Below, in pieces: positions 34,677 through 44,429 of a stretch of DNA of 64,000 nt (its first letter is position 1; the number at the start of each line of letters is the position of its first letter). Both the position numbers and the translations under genes were made by a program. The notes below the pieces were generated by a model. It was not told where the DNA came from. It saw only the letters and a list, made by a program, of their open reading frames with translations, and ran no database searches. The stretch is from CAVQCA01 sp963763115. Lineage in GTDB: Bacteria; Pseudomonadota; Gammaproteobacteria; UBA9214. The stretch spans positions 1-64,000 of the forward strand of contig CAVXNM010000026.1 of assembly GCA_963763115.1 (NCBI GenBank), given 5' to 3'.

Positions 34677-35229
34677 AAACGCGTTCTATCTGCTTCTGTG
34701 AACAGTCACGCGCCGATGTACAGCCATCGGCGCAGACTGCTCGAATTCCCCTTGTTAAGCTCGAAGCAGAGGAACCTCCCGGGGGAGTCTGTCTATCTTC
34801 CGGATCAGTCGCAGGGTAACGTGACATCCTGCGCGATTCAATGCTTGACCTATGCAGGGAAGGTGAAAGTTCGTTGAATTATTGATCGTGCGATCATCCC
34901 GCCCCACCTTGAACCTGCCGCTCCGCAGACAAATCGCGCAGATGTATCTCTTATCCCATCTGCATGCACATCACCTGCAAAGAGATGCTTTTGCATGGGG
35001 CTTTTTTATGCTATAGATGAGCGACTCGGTTTGCTGCGATAAACAAGAAATAATGATAGGTAATTATGGGCGTAAGAGGAGTGCTTCCATCTAGATATTA
35101 ACCTCACATTGTTCAGAGCAGACCGGCGCTCCGAAAGATTCAAGTAACAAATAAAAGATTCAAGTAACAAATATCAGTAAAGCCAATTTTTATATAAGCA
35201 GCCAATCGCATTTGGTATTCGGAGGAAAT
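34677..35229. other. Intergenic region upstream of the SQR-like gene
   Basis: It holds a possible terminator near 34955-35008 (CCCATCTGCATGCA ... TTTTGCATGGGGC then TTTTTT) and a tandem duplication of AAGATTCAAGTAACAAATA at about 35136-35172. No gene is seen. Confidence 0.45.
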
Positions 35230-36651
35230 ATGGCTAAAACCGTCATTATCGGGGCTGGGTTTTCCGGCCATTATGCTGCGTTGATATTACAGGATGCCCT
35301 TAAAGGCCAACGTGACCACGAAATCACCGTGGTTAACCTCTATCCTAAATTTACCTACATTCCCTCCCTCATATGGGTAGGCATCGGACAGATAAAAGCC
35401 GACGTAGCTCAGTTCGAGCTGCAACCCGTTTACGACAAACTCGGAATCAATTTCATTGAAGGGCGAGCCGAATCGATCCACCCGGATGAGAATTACCTTG
35501 TCGTCGATGATGGTCAAAAACCACAACGCGTGGATTACGATTACCTTATTATCGCAACGGGTCCAAAGCTCGATTTCGAGGCCACTCCCGGCCTCGGCCC
35601 GGAGACAGGGTATACCAACTCAATATGCACTCCGCCGCATGCCACCAACACCGCGAAAAATTATCTGGACCTTGTCAAACGACTGGAACGAGGCGGGAAA
35701 GCCACCGTTGTGGTCGGTATGGGACATGGAATGTGTACCTGTCAAGGTGCAGCCTTTGAATATATATCCCTGGTACACAACAACCTCAAAGACCGGGGCT
35801 TGCGGGATCAGGTCGAACTCGTTTGGCTTTCGAATGAACCCAATGCGGGAGATTTTGGCATCGACGGATTTGAGATGAAGATGGGGCCGGTTCTCTTTAC
35901 CTCGGAAGACATGGCGACGGCACTGTTTGAGGACTTCGGAATCAAATGGTACCTGAATAGCCACGTGCACAGGATTGAGGAGAAAACGATCTATTTCGAA
36001 ACAAAGGAAGGCGAAAACAGGGAAATCAATTATGACTTCGCCATGTTAATTCCACGATTTCTGGGACAACCCATCGCCTTCCTCGACCAAGAAGGCACGA
36101 ACATAAGGGACAGAATGTGCAATCCCGCAGGTTTTATAAAAGTCGATGCCAAGTATGGAAAAGCTTATAATGAGATTGGTGCTGATGACTGGCCAAAGAC
36201 TTATCAAAGCCCGGAATACGGTAATATTTTTGCATGCGGGATTGCCTTCGCGCCTCCGGGGACAATGTCCAAACCGAGCACAACGGCCAGTGGAGCGCAG
36301 TTATTTCCGGCCATCCCGAGAACAGGCTATACGTCGGAGTTAACCGGTAAAGCCGCAGCGCTGAACATAGCCGATTTGATCGCAGGCCGGGAGCCCTCGC
36401 ATACGGCGTCACTGGCCGAGACCCCGGGAATGTGTGTTGCTTCCCTAAAGAATTCCTGGATCTCCGGCTCAGCGGCCACAATCGGTCTACAGCCCATCGT
36501 ACGCAATAAAGGAGCATTTCCCGAGTATGGTCGGGCAATCGATATGAGTGCTATAGAAGTGGGACTGGCAGGGGCCTGGATGAAGAAGGGTTTGCACTAT
36601 GCTTTCTTATACAAGCTGCAAGCCAAACCGTTCTGGAAAGCCGTACCTTGA
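35230..36651 (+). CDS. Sulfide:quinone oxidoreductase-like flavoprotein
   Basis: A 473-aa two-dinucleotide-binding-domain flavoprotein. TVIIGAGFSGHYAALILQDA binds FAD. DYDYLIIATGPKLDFEA and ATVVVGMGHGMCTCQGAAFE (second GxGxxG region with a CxC pair) follow. The FAD-binding C-terminal strand is YGNIFACGIAFAPPG. Cys at GMCTC and GMCVASL may form the redox centre. The C-terminal HYAFLYKLQAKPFWKAVP is the amphipathic membrane-contact tail of SQR-type enzymes. Predicted to oxidise sulfide and reduce quinone at the membrane; the SQR subtype is not assigned. GGAGG six bases before the ATG fixes the start. Confidence 0.8.
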   Translation: MAKTVIIGAGFSGHYAALILQDALKGQRDHEITVVNLYPKFTYIPSLIWVGIGQIKADVAQFELQPVYDKLGINFIEGRAESIHPDENYLVVDDGQKPQRVDYDYLIIATGPKLDFEATPGLGPETGYTNSICTPPHATNTAKNYLDLVKRLERGGKATVVVGMGHGMCTCQGAAFEYISLVHNNLKDRGLRDQVELVWLSNEPNAGDFGIDGFEMKMGPVLFTSEDMATALFEDFGIKWYLNSHVHRIEEKTIYFETKEGENREINYDFAMLIPRFLGQPIAFLDQEGTNIRDRMCNPAGFIKVDAKYGKAYNEIGADDWPKTYQSPEYGNIFACGIAFAPPGTMSKPSTTASGAQLFPAIPRTGYTSELTGKAAALNIADLIAGREPSHTASLAETPGMCVASLKNSWISGSAATIGLQPIVRNKGAFPEYGRAIDMSAIEVGLAGAWMKKGLHYAFLYKLQAKPFWKAVP

Positions 36652-36775
36652 TTCAGGTGATGATTTCTCGGTGAGCAAACCCCGCGGACAACCTGGCAGA
36701 TAGTTACCAATAAACAAGTACCACAATGTCATCCGAGTCTGGCAGAACAAATCATGTCAAGAGGAAGCTGCAGTC

Positions 36776-36937
36776 ATGAAATATATCATAACCAAGGTTG
36801 AGAAGAGGCGGCAGCAAAATCTGTTTCTGCAAATGTGGCGTTTCGTTGTTTTGTCGATCAAATTCATGAAATTAACCCGAATAAACTATTCTAGACCTCA
36901 TTCAGTTAAAAATCCTTCAGACCCAAAATCAGCATGA
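36776..36937 (+). CDS. Small basic peptide downstream of SQR-like gene
   Basis: A 53-aa frame starting MKYIITKVEKRRQQNLFLQM and continuing WRFVVLSIKFMKLTRINYS, with GAGGAAG ten bases before the ATG. It is strongly basic with a short hydrophobic middle. Real coding status is uncertain. It lies 124 bp after the flavoprotein. Confidence 0.4.
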   Translation: MKYIITKVEKRRQQNLFLQMWRFVVLSIKFMKLTRINYSRPHSVKNPSDPKSA

Positions 36938-36980
36938 ATGCGTGAACGGGGACAGACCATGATTTTACTCCCACCGACCC

Positions 36981-38177
36981 TGTGTATGGCGAATTCATAA
37001 TCAGGCAGCAACAGGTAGCTGATATAACCCACGACAATGAGATTTCCAGTGGTAATTGCTGAGAGATGCACAGTCGATGGTGGTTTCACAGGAGAATTCT
37101 GACAGTGTATCGCCGTCAAGTGCAGTATATACACGGTGCGAATTGTAATACTGGCGGAAATCTGCCAGCTTTCGCTCCAGGTGGCTGGCATTCCAAAAGA
37201 GCATCTGGTCAAGAAATTCTCGACGAATGGTTCCAATCAGCCGTTCGACGAAGGAGTGCGATAATGGTGTATACGGGAGCGTCTTGACTTCCTCTAAGCC
37301 AAGTATCCTTAGGTTCGCTTGCCATTGGTGATACAGGAAGAGCGGATCGTTATCAGCGCTGAGGTATTTCGGGGCGCCTCTGGAAGAGATGGCCCTGTTG
37401 AACATGTGGCAGAGAGCGATGCCATCGACATCGCCGGCATGGATACCAAAACCGATGATGCGGCGCGTAAACTGATCCATGACGACAAGTGTCCAGTGGC
37501 ACTGTCATAAGATGGTTCGCAACGAAACAGGTCAATGCTCCGGAGGCTGTCCTTGGTGTGTCCGGGAAAGGACAGCCACGACGGGCCACCACCACCACCG
37601 GGATCTGGCCGGTAATGGGTGGTAAGGATGCGCCGGACTACATCTTTATTGATGTTGATTCCAAACGCCTTATTGATCTGCTGTGCGATCCGTGGACAGC
37701 CGAAGCGAGGGTTGCGCCGTTTCAGTTCGACAATGGCCTGGATGAGTTCGGGTGACGGGCCTTTTGGGCCAGGCGTGCCTTTTCGGTCAGCAGAATACAG
37801 CCATCGGTACTTCCGTTGCTTGAGCAGGTTGTGGAATTTCAGCAGCGTTGAAGGCCGGATAATCACGGCAGCCCGCTGGATATGACGTGGGCTGAGAAAG
37901 AGTGACCAGAAACCGAGCAGGAATCGGTCCAGTGCCGAGAGATTGGGTGCACGCCGTCGGGCTCGATTCATTATCAGGAGCTGCTGCTTCATGAGCAGGC
38001 TGTCGGCAACGATGGGCTTCGCGCCGCCGGGTCCCAGGAGCTTGGCAATCGTGGTTAGAAAATGGGTGAGGAGTTATAGCAGATCCTTCATGGCGGAGCA
38101 GGGTAGAGAAGCTAGTCATCGGAGGCAAGTCTGTCCAAGTTGTAGATTTCAGGTGAGAATTACTAATTCACCATAGG
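36981..38177 (-). pseudogene. Decayed IS with integrase-core transposase
   Basis: Imperfect terminal repeats GTGTATGGCGAATTCATAA (left) and, inverted, GTGCCTATGGTGAATTAGTAA (right) bound about 1.2 kb. The transposase reads MKDLL, then a stop codon, then LLMKQQLLIMNRARRRAPNL, GPSPELIQAIVELKRRNPRF, and after a frameshift near 37490 MDQFTRRIIGFGIHAGDVDG and SFVERLIGTIRREFLDQMLF. It is an integrase-core DDE type, clearly inactive. Fragments of the same element lie at 31815, 48598 and 54157. Confidence 0.8.
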
Positions 38178-38276
38178 CACGTATGCCCCGAACCGGTCGT
38201 GCTTTCAGGGAGTGCAGGGAGATTCATTGCAGCCAGGCGCCGCACCTGTCAGCCGTGTTTATGATCAGGTGCACAA

Positions 38277-38708
38277 TCAGGAAGTTCCGGGGCGGCCCTC
38301 CGGCAGCGAGCGCATCAGTTCTCCCAGTTCGTGCTCCCCGACCAGACCGTGGGCAAGATCATCAACTGACAGCACGCCGGTGATCTCCTGCTCCAGATTG
38401 AGCACCACCAGCCGGCGCACGCCATTTGCGGCCATGACGGCGACAGCCTTCTCGATGCTGTCGCCGTCATGGCAGGTTATGACTTTTGGCGTCATGAATT
38501 CGGTGACCCTGACCTGATTCGGGTCGCGACCTTCGGCGACGCTGCGCACCACGATGTCACGATCGGTCAGGATGCCGGCCAGTTTACCTGATGCTGTTAT
38601 CGGCAGCACACCAATATCGAATTTGCGCATCATTTCGGCGGCCTCGTGGATGCTGGCCTGGTCGGAAATGACTGCAAATCGTTCGCTCATAATCTCGGCA
38701 ACCTTCAT
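38277..38708 (-). CDS. CBS-domain pair protein
   Basis: A 143-aa stand-alone tandem CBS (Bateman) module. The first repeat is MKVAEIMSERFAVISDQASI to GILTDRDIVVRSVAEG and the second VTEFMTPKVITCHDGDSIEK to GVLSVDDLAHGLVG. Such proteins bind adenine nucleotides and signal energy state. No effector domain is attached. Convergent with the decayed SDR gene region; monocistronic. Confidence 0.9.
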   Translation of the reverse strand: MKVAEIMSERFAVISDQASIHEAAEMMRKFDIGVLPITASGKLAGILTDRDIVVRSVAEGRDPNQVRVTEFMTPKVITCHDGDSIEKAVAVMAANGVRRLVVLNLEQEITGVLSVDDLAHGLVGEHELGELMRSLPEGRPGTS

Positions 38709-38978
38709 ACGGCAATCTCCAGCGCTGATTCTATCGGCCTTGCCGACCGGTGACCGGGCAGCGGTTGCTGCCGGACCGAAGCATACCTGCCTGCTATGTT
38801 AAATTACCGGATTCGGGTGGATGACACATTGAAATACCGCAATCGGCGCGCCCCGGGCGTCGGCTCCTTGCTCCCGTGCCGGGGCTTACTGAAGCTGCAT
38901 CGCCGGCGAATCCATTGAGAATATTCAATGACCCATCAACTTGATTAGGGTCTGCTGTGCCTGAAAGGGAGAAACCTG

Positions 38979-39445
38979 ATGCCAAATATACTGATCACCG
39001 GCGCAAACCGCGGTATTGGCCTGGAACTGACCCGCCGTATATGGAAGCCGGGTGGCGTGTTTTCGCCACCTGCCGCCACCGGCGGAAGCAGCCGAGCTGC
39101 AGGATCTGGCGCACAGCGACAAGGTCAGCATACATCGCCTGGACGTCACCCGCGTGGAGGACATCTACGACATCGACTGGGAAATGCGCGATACCCCCTG
39201 ATGCCCTGCTGAATAACGCCGGGATCTATCTCGAATGGCACTACCTGGGTCCAGAGCTGGGCGCCATACGCAATGCCGACTGGCTGTGCACCATCGAGGT
39301 GAATACCTTCGATGCTGTGAGAGTAAAGGAAAAACTCTTTCTCAATGTCAAGAACAGTTAACGGCGGCTGGTGGTCGCCATTACCAGCCATATGGGCGAC
39401 ATCGCCGATATCGACCACGAACGTGCGGAATCGTTCAATGTGTGA
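38979..39445 (+). pseudogene. Short-chain dehydrogenase, multiply frameshifted
   Basis: PNILITGANRGIGLELTRR is the NAD(P)-binding TGxxxGIG motif. EAGWRVFATCRH, VSIHRLDVTRVEDI, DALLNNAGIYLEWHYLGPEL (NNAG motif) and VVAITSHMGDIADI follow in changing frames. At least three shifts between 39030 and 39360 disable it. Its end overlaps the convergent spoVR stop. Confidence 0.75.
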
Positions 39446-40805
39446 CTTCGAGGCGCTGTTCTTCGCCGGTGGGGTTGACGGTGTAGAGGCGCACCGGGCG
39501 GCGCCAGACCTTGTAGAGGTAGTCCAGTACATGCTGGGCGCGGCGGGTGTCGAGACCGCGGCCGTCATTCCCGTGGTCATGACGCAGCACCAGAGTACCA
39601 TCGTGACGCAGCTCTTCGACGGTGACGCGGGGGGCACCGAAGTTGTACTTCGGTCGCAGGATGGCCTCCCGCAGTTCGTCGAGTTCGAATTCGGTGACGC
39701 GGATGCGGCCCTTGCGGCTTCGCTGGTAGGTAAACAGATTCAGCTCGCGGGCGAGTTCCAGGCTCAGGTGGTTGCGGATGAAGCCGAAGTCGTCCTCCTC
39801 GTTCATGATGCGTCGCGCCGCCTCCATGCCGTGCTCCTCGGTCAGCAGCCGCCACATCTCGAAGCCGAGGTGGTAGGGATTGATCGACAGAGAAACCTGG
39901 CGCTCGCCGGCGTAGGGACTGACGACATCGGAGTGGGTTTTCATCGCGTCGATATAAAGCTCGTCCGGGATGAAGTCCAGCTCGCGCAGCAGCTGCGCAT
40001 GCCAGAACGAGGCCCAGCCTTCATTTATGATCTGGCAGTTGTACACCGGCAGGAAATAGAACGCCTCCTCACGCACGGCGAGGAAAATGTCGCGTTCCCA
40101 GTCCTCCAGTGCCGGACCGTAGGTGGCAATAAACCAGAGCAGATCGGCCTCGGACTGTGGTGGCAGCCGTCGTTCTTCGGGTGCCTCCGGAATATCCGGC
40201 AAGGCGTGCGCCTCGCCCGGCAGGTGTCCGAAACGTTGCTGAAAGGATCCGCCCTGCGCCACCCCCTTGTGCCCGTCGTCGCGCCGGTACCTGACGCGCG
40301 CGATCGGCTGGCGGGTATCGATGTGCTGCTCCAGTGCCAGCGCGGCGTCCAGCACCGCCTCCACCCGCTGACGGCCGTGGGCGGAGATGGCCTCGTCGAT
40401 GCGATGGGCATGCGCCGCGGCCTGCTCGACGATATGGTAGCCGGCCTCGCGCTGACTGCGGATGAACAGCAGGTTGTTGTGCGAGAAATCGGCGTGACCC
40501 AGCACGTGCGCCACCACCAGCGTATTCTCCGAGACCGAGTTCGTGTCGACCAGATAGGCGCGGTTCGGCTTGCCCGGGAAGACGACCTCGAAGATCCGCG
40601 AGTTACCCATGCGATGCTGAATCATCTGGTAGATCCAGCGCACGCCGAAAGACCAGTGCGGCATGCGCACCGGCAGGCCATAGACCGCCACCTCCATCAT
40701 GAAACCGGGAGGCACCAGTTCGAAGTCCACCGGATAGTAATCGAGACCCAGGTCACGGGCCGCCGTTTCGATCCGGGGGATGTAATCGCGCAGCATCACC
40801 TCCAT
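39435..40805 (-). CDS. SpoVR-family protein
   Basis: A 456-aa protein, shorter than the roughly 510 aa of E. coli YcgB. YPVDFELVPPGFMMEVAVYG, GHADFSHNNLLFI, INEGWASFWHAQLLRELDFI and SINPYHLGFEMWR are family signatures; conserved His and Glu residues suggest a metal site, but the biochemistry is unsettled. Last gene of the PrkA-YeaH-SpoVR unit, beginning one base after the stop of the YeaH gene. The unit is associated with starvation and stress responses in proteobacteria. Confidence 0.92.
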   Translation of the reverse strand: MEVMLRDYIPRIETAARDLGLDYYPVDFELVPPGFMMEVAVYGLPVRMPHWSFGVRWIYQMIQHRMGNSRIFEVVFPGKPNRAYLVDTNSVSENTLVVAHVLGHADFSHNNLLFIRSQREAGYHIVEQAAAHAHRIDEAISAHGRQRVEAVLDAALALEQHIDTRQPIARVRYRRDDGHKGVAQGGSFQQRFGHLPGEAHALPDIPEAPEERRLPPQSEADLLWFIATYGPALEDWERDIFLAVREEAFYFLPVYNCQIINEGWASFWHAQLLRELDFIPDELYIDAMKTHSDVVSPYAGERQVSLSINPYHLGFEMWRLLTEEHGMEAARRIMNEEDDFGFIRNHLSLELARELNLFTYQRSRKGRIRVTEFELDELREAILRPKYNFGAPRVTVEELRHDGTLVLRHDHGNDGRGLDTRRAQHVLDYLYKVWRRPVRLYTVNPTGEEQRLEVTH

Positions 40806-40806
40806 G

Positions 40807-41976
40807 TCAGGCAGCCGAGGTCGTCGTCTGCGACCGGAAGAATGCCTTGATCGCGGGCCAGATGTCCGCTTCGTCGGTCACGACGAAACTGCCGGTCGGC
40901 AGCTCCCGCCCCTCCATGGTGCGGAACAGGTTGCCCATCTCGGTGATCAGACGCTGGTTGTAACCGTTCGACACCTCGAGGTAGCCCAGAAAATTCATCT
41001 GCGGGGCGAGCGCTTCCAGCGCCGTGCCGACAGCCTCGCGGTCATCCGGAAAATTATCGCCATCGCTGGCGTAGAACAGATAGCCGTTATAGCGGTCCAG
41101 GTCGTAACGGCTGGCGACGATTTCGCGGACCAGCCGGATTGCCGAGGAGGCCTTGGTGCCGCCCTCGCCGCGCACCTCGAAGAACTGCCCCTCTTCGAAC
41201 TCCCAGGCATCGACGGTGTGGGCGATGAACACGGTGTCGATGTGGCGGAAGCGGCGGCGGATGCCGTGAAGGACCCAGAAGAAGAAGGTCTTGGCGAGCT
41301 TGCGGCATTCGGCGTCCATGCTGGCCGAGGCGTCCAGCACGAAGAACACGACCGCATCCACGGTCGGATGCCGGCGCTTTACCAACTGGCGGAAACGCAG
41401 GTCCTCGTTGCTGAAGGGGCTGGCCGATTCGCCCTGCACGGTGCGCCGCTTCACGGCCTCCTTGAGGGTGCGCCTCCGGTCAAGCCGCGCTCGCGGACCG
41501 CGCCGGTCCCAGCCCTCTCGCTGCAGCTCGTCCTGTTCCAGGTTGCTGCCGCGCCGCGGCTGCAGATTGGGCAGTTCGAGCTCTTCCCAGAGCCAGTCGA
41601 GGATGTCATCGACATTGAATTCCAGAACGAAGCTGGGTCCGCCCTGTTCGTCGCCGCCCTGGCCGGCGGCGCGGCGATCGGCGTCGCTCTGAGACTCCAG
41701 CACATCGCCCGGTTTGGCGCTGCCCTGCCCGGCCCCCGCCTCCCGGGACTGTTCCAGCAGGCGGAAACGGTGATGTTCCAGAAAGCGGACCGGCACCTGC
41801 ACGGTGCGGTTGTCGGGCCGTGACAGCACATCGGAGCGGGCCACTAGTTCGGGCAGGGCATTGCGGACGGCATCGCGGATCTTCTGGTTGTGACGCAGCC
41901 AGTCACGATTGCCGCGTGAGAAAAGATCGTACCAGCGGCGTTCCAGATCGCCCGAAGTGCCTTCGGAATGCGGCAT
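40807..41976 (-). CDS. YeaH/YhbH-family (DUF444) protein
   Basis: A 389-aa protein. The ATG at 41976 follows GGGAGG, and an upstream extension is not used. After a basic, disordered middle comes a von Willebrand A-like domain with the MIDAS start FFVLDASASMDAECRKL and GYLFYASDGDNFPDDREAVG. Partner of the PrkA kinase in the conserved three-gene operon; it lies 16 bp downstream of prkA. Confidence 0.92.
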   Translation of the reverse strand: MPHSEGTSGDLERRWYDLFSRGNRDWLRHNQKIRDAVRNALPELVARSDVLSRPDNRTVQVPVRFLEHHRFRLLEQSREAGAGQGSAKPGDVLESQSDADRRAAGQGGDEQGGPSFVLEFNVDDILDWLWEELELPNLQPRRGSNLEQDELQREGWDRRGPRARLDRRRTLKEAVKRRTVQGESASPFSNEDLRFRQLVKRRHPTVDAVVFFVLDASASMDAECRKLAKTFFFWVLHGIRRRFRHIDTVFIAHTVDAWEFEEGQFFEVRGEGGTKASSAIRLVREIVASRYDLDRYNGYLFYASDGDNFPDDREAVGTALEALAPQMNFLGYLEVSNGYNQRLITEMGNLFRTMEGRELPTGSFVVTDEADIWPAIKAFFRSQTTTSAA

Positions 41977-41992
41977 CGCGACCTCCCTGCAC

Positions 41993-43933
41993 CTACTCCT
42001 GCGACAGCAGGGTGGTGACGTAATTGAGCGCCTCGCGCGCGCTGTGGCTGTCGTAACCATAGTCCTCGACCAGGCGCTCCTCGACTGCCGCGATCTTCTC
42101 ACGGGTCTCGTCGTCGGGCCGCGCCCTGGAGGTCACCAGACGCAGCACATCGCGGCGCTCCTCGAACAGATAATGATCCACCGCCTCCTTGAGCCGGCTG
42201 TGGCGGTCGAGCGTGAACTTTTCGCCTTTCTTGTAGGCGACCATGGCCTTGCGCACGACCTCCTGACGGAAGCTGGACTTGCCGGCATCGGAAATATGGA
42301 TCTTCTCCTCCACCGAGCGCAGGAAACGCTCGTCGGGGGGGCGTGCCTCGCCGGTAATGGGATCGGTGATCTCGCGCTGATCCAGCGCCGCCTCCACTTC
42401 GTCCAGGTATTTGTCCAGCAGCTCCTGCGCTTCCTCCGCGAACGAGGCGAACAACGCCTTGTGTACGTCCTCCTTGACCCAGTGGTTGTAGAAGTCCTTG
42501 CGCACGCCGACCAGCAGATCCACCCACTCGCGCTTCTGCCTGGATTCGATGCGAGCGTCGCTCTCGAGCGCGTCCTTGAGCGTGATCAGCACTTCCATAC
42601 TGGTCAGGCTCTGGACCTCGCTGCGCGAGATGGCGTTTGACAGAGCGTTAATGACGAAGCGCGGACTGATGCCCGCCAGTCCCTCATCGGGCGCGGATGC
42701 GCGGATGCGCCCGACATCGGCCTCGGTGAAGCCCTCCACGTCCAGACCGGCGTAGAGTCGCACCTTCTTGCCCAGATCCAGGCCTTCCCGCTCTGACTGC
42801 TGCAGCCGGCTCAGCACGGCAAATACCGCTGCGACAGCCAGGGTGTGCGGGTCGAGGTGCACCTCGCGGAAGGCCGGCGCGGAGGCGATCAGCTTACGGT
42901 AGATGCGCGCCTCGTCCATATAGGACAGGGTGTAGGGCACCTTGACGATGACCATGCGGTCGAGAAGCGCCTCGTTTTCCTTTTCCTGCATGAACTTGCG
43001 GAACTCGGCCAGGTTGGTGTGAGCGATGATCATCTCGTCGAGGTAGATCAGCGGGAAGCGCGAGACCTTGACGTTCTTCTCCTGCGTCAGTGTCAGCAGC
43101 AGGTAGAGGAACTCGCGCTTGACCTTCAGGATCTCGATCATCTCCAGCACACCGCGACTGGCCGCATAGACCGCGCCCGACCAGGACCAGGCGCGCGGAT
43201 CGCCCTCATCACCGTACTCGGAGACCTTCGACAGGTCCACCGAGCCGATCAGGTCGGCCAGATCCGCGGTGGTGGGATCGTGCGGCGCGTAGGTGCCGAC
43301 GCCGACGCGCGATGCTTCGGAGATGAAAATGCGCTCCACCGGCATGCGCATGAAGTTGTGCTCGAACTGATTATCGAGCCGCGACTGGCACAGCGGACAG
43401 AGTTCACCGGTGACTTCGAACCCGTAGGTCTCGCGGAAGTCGGCGCGCAGGGTGTGCGGGATCAGATGCAGGGGATTTTCGTGCAGCGAACATCCCTGGA
43501 TACCGTAGAGCTCTCCCTCATCGGTATGGCTGTACTCGGCCAGACCCTGCTTGAGCAAGATAACCAGGGTGGACTTGCCGCCGGATGGCGGCCCCAGCAA
43601 CAGCAGCAGGCGACGACCGACCTCGGAGCCGGCACTGGCGGCCTTGAAGTAGTCGACCACGCGACGCAACGGCTCGTCCATTCCGTAGAGTTCGTGGGAA
43701 AACAGGCGGAACTCGCCACTCTTGCCATCATCCTCGTGCAGGTCTTCCTGGCGCCAGCGCAGCATGTCCCAAAGATACTGATGGCTGCTGCGCGTCACGC
43801 GTGCGGTATCGCGCGTAACGATCTCGCGGAGAAAGGTTTCAAAGTCGCCCTCCCACTGGCGGGCCCGGTGTTCCTTCGTGAACGCCGTCAGCGAATCGAG
43901 AAAACTCTGGCGTACATTTTCATGCTCAGACAT
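41993..43933 (-). CDS. prkA: PrkA serine protein kinase (YeaG)
   Basis: 646 aa from the ATG at 43933 (MSEHENVRQSFLDSLTAFTK), with AGGGGG upstream. The N-terminal AAA+ domain carries LLLLLGPPSGGKSTLVILLK (Walker A). A zinc-like CPLCQSRL sits in the middle, and the C-terminal kinase-like part (WVDLLVGVRKDFYNHWVKED) ends the protein. First gene of the operon with YeaH and SpoVR; the proteins act together in stationary-phase and nitrogen-stress physiology. Length is normal for the family. Confidence 0.95.
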   Translation of the reverse strand: MSEHENVRQSFLDSLTAFTKEHRARQWEGDFETFLREIVTRDTARVTRSSHQYLWDMLRWRQEDLHEDDGKSGEFRLFSHELYGMDEPLRRVVDYFKAASAGSEVGRRLLLLLGPPSGGKSTLVILLKQGLAEYSHTDEGELYGIQGCSLHENPLHLIPHTLRADFRETYGFEVTGELCPLCQSRLDNQFEHNFMRMPVERIFISEASRVGVGTYAPHDPTTADLADLIGSVDLSKVSEYGDEGDPRAWSWSGAVYAASRGVLEMIEILKVKREFLYLLLTLTQEKNVKVSRFPLIYLDEMIIAHTNLAEFRKFMQEKENEALLDRMVIVKVPYTLSYMDEARIYRKLIASAPAFREVHLDPHTLAVAAVFAVLSRLQQSEREGLDLGKKVRLYAGLDVEGFTEADVGRIRASAPDEGLAGISPRFVINALSNAISRSEVQSLTSMEVLITLKDALESDARIESRQKREWVDLLVGVRKDFYNHWVKEDVHKALFASFAEEAQELLDKYLDEVEAALDQREITDPITGEARPPDERFLRSVEEKIHISDAGKSSFRQEVVRKAMVAYKKGEKFTLDRHSRLKEAVDHYLFEERRDVLRLVTSRARPDDETREKIAAVEERLVEDYGYDSHSAREALNYVTTLLSQE

Positions 43934-44429
43934 ATAACACCCCCTGTTACATTGTGTATCGGGAACAGGGACGTGATCATTAAGGGTTCGACTGGCAAAA
44001 ACCACTCGATACATTAAGCATAGATCACGACACGCAGAAATGGTTCATCTGGACCGGCCAAATACCAATCTGCAAACCACATAGTTGCAGTCTGGCCGAA
44101 CGGTGTTCCAAGATCAACACTTGCCAGACGTGCGGGCATTGCGATTGCAGAGAGTCGAAAACGGAGTGATCACAAGGCATTGCATGCGGCTGCCGGTATT
44201 GCACCGAGCGCACCGGCCGGCCCTCAGGCGCTGTCACTTCACTAATTCAACATAAGCGGAATTTCTGCAACAGAACTGCAGTCAGTTGAAGCGTCGCATT
44301 GCACGCCGCAGGCAACCTTACCACTACGGGCTGAAGCCTATAGGACGTCCCCGAGCTGGTATGTAGGAGAACTCCTCTGCGAAGGGTAATCAACAGGACC
44401 ATCTCGGGCGCTTACAGGGCGTTTCCCGT
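43934..44429. other. Intergenic, no gene recognised
   Basis: It contains the promoter region of prkA by position. No repeat, terminator or gene could be supported. Confidence 0.4.

Noticed and set aside
39345..40850. 501-aa plus-strand open frame opposite SpoVR
   Set aside because: A GC-rich shadow of the spoVR gene; no family resemblance, while the minus strand has a clear SpoVR protein.
42845..44017. 390-aa plus-strand frame opposite prkA
   Set aside because: Shadow of the PrkA coding sequence; composition typical of antisense frames.
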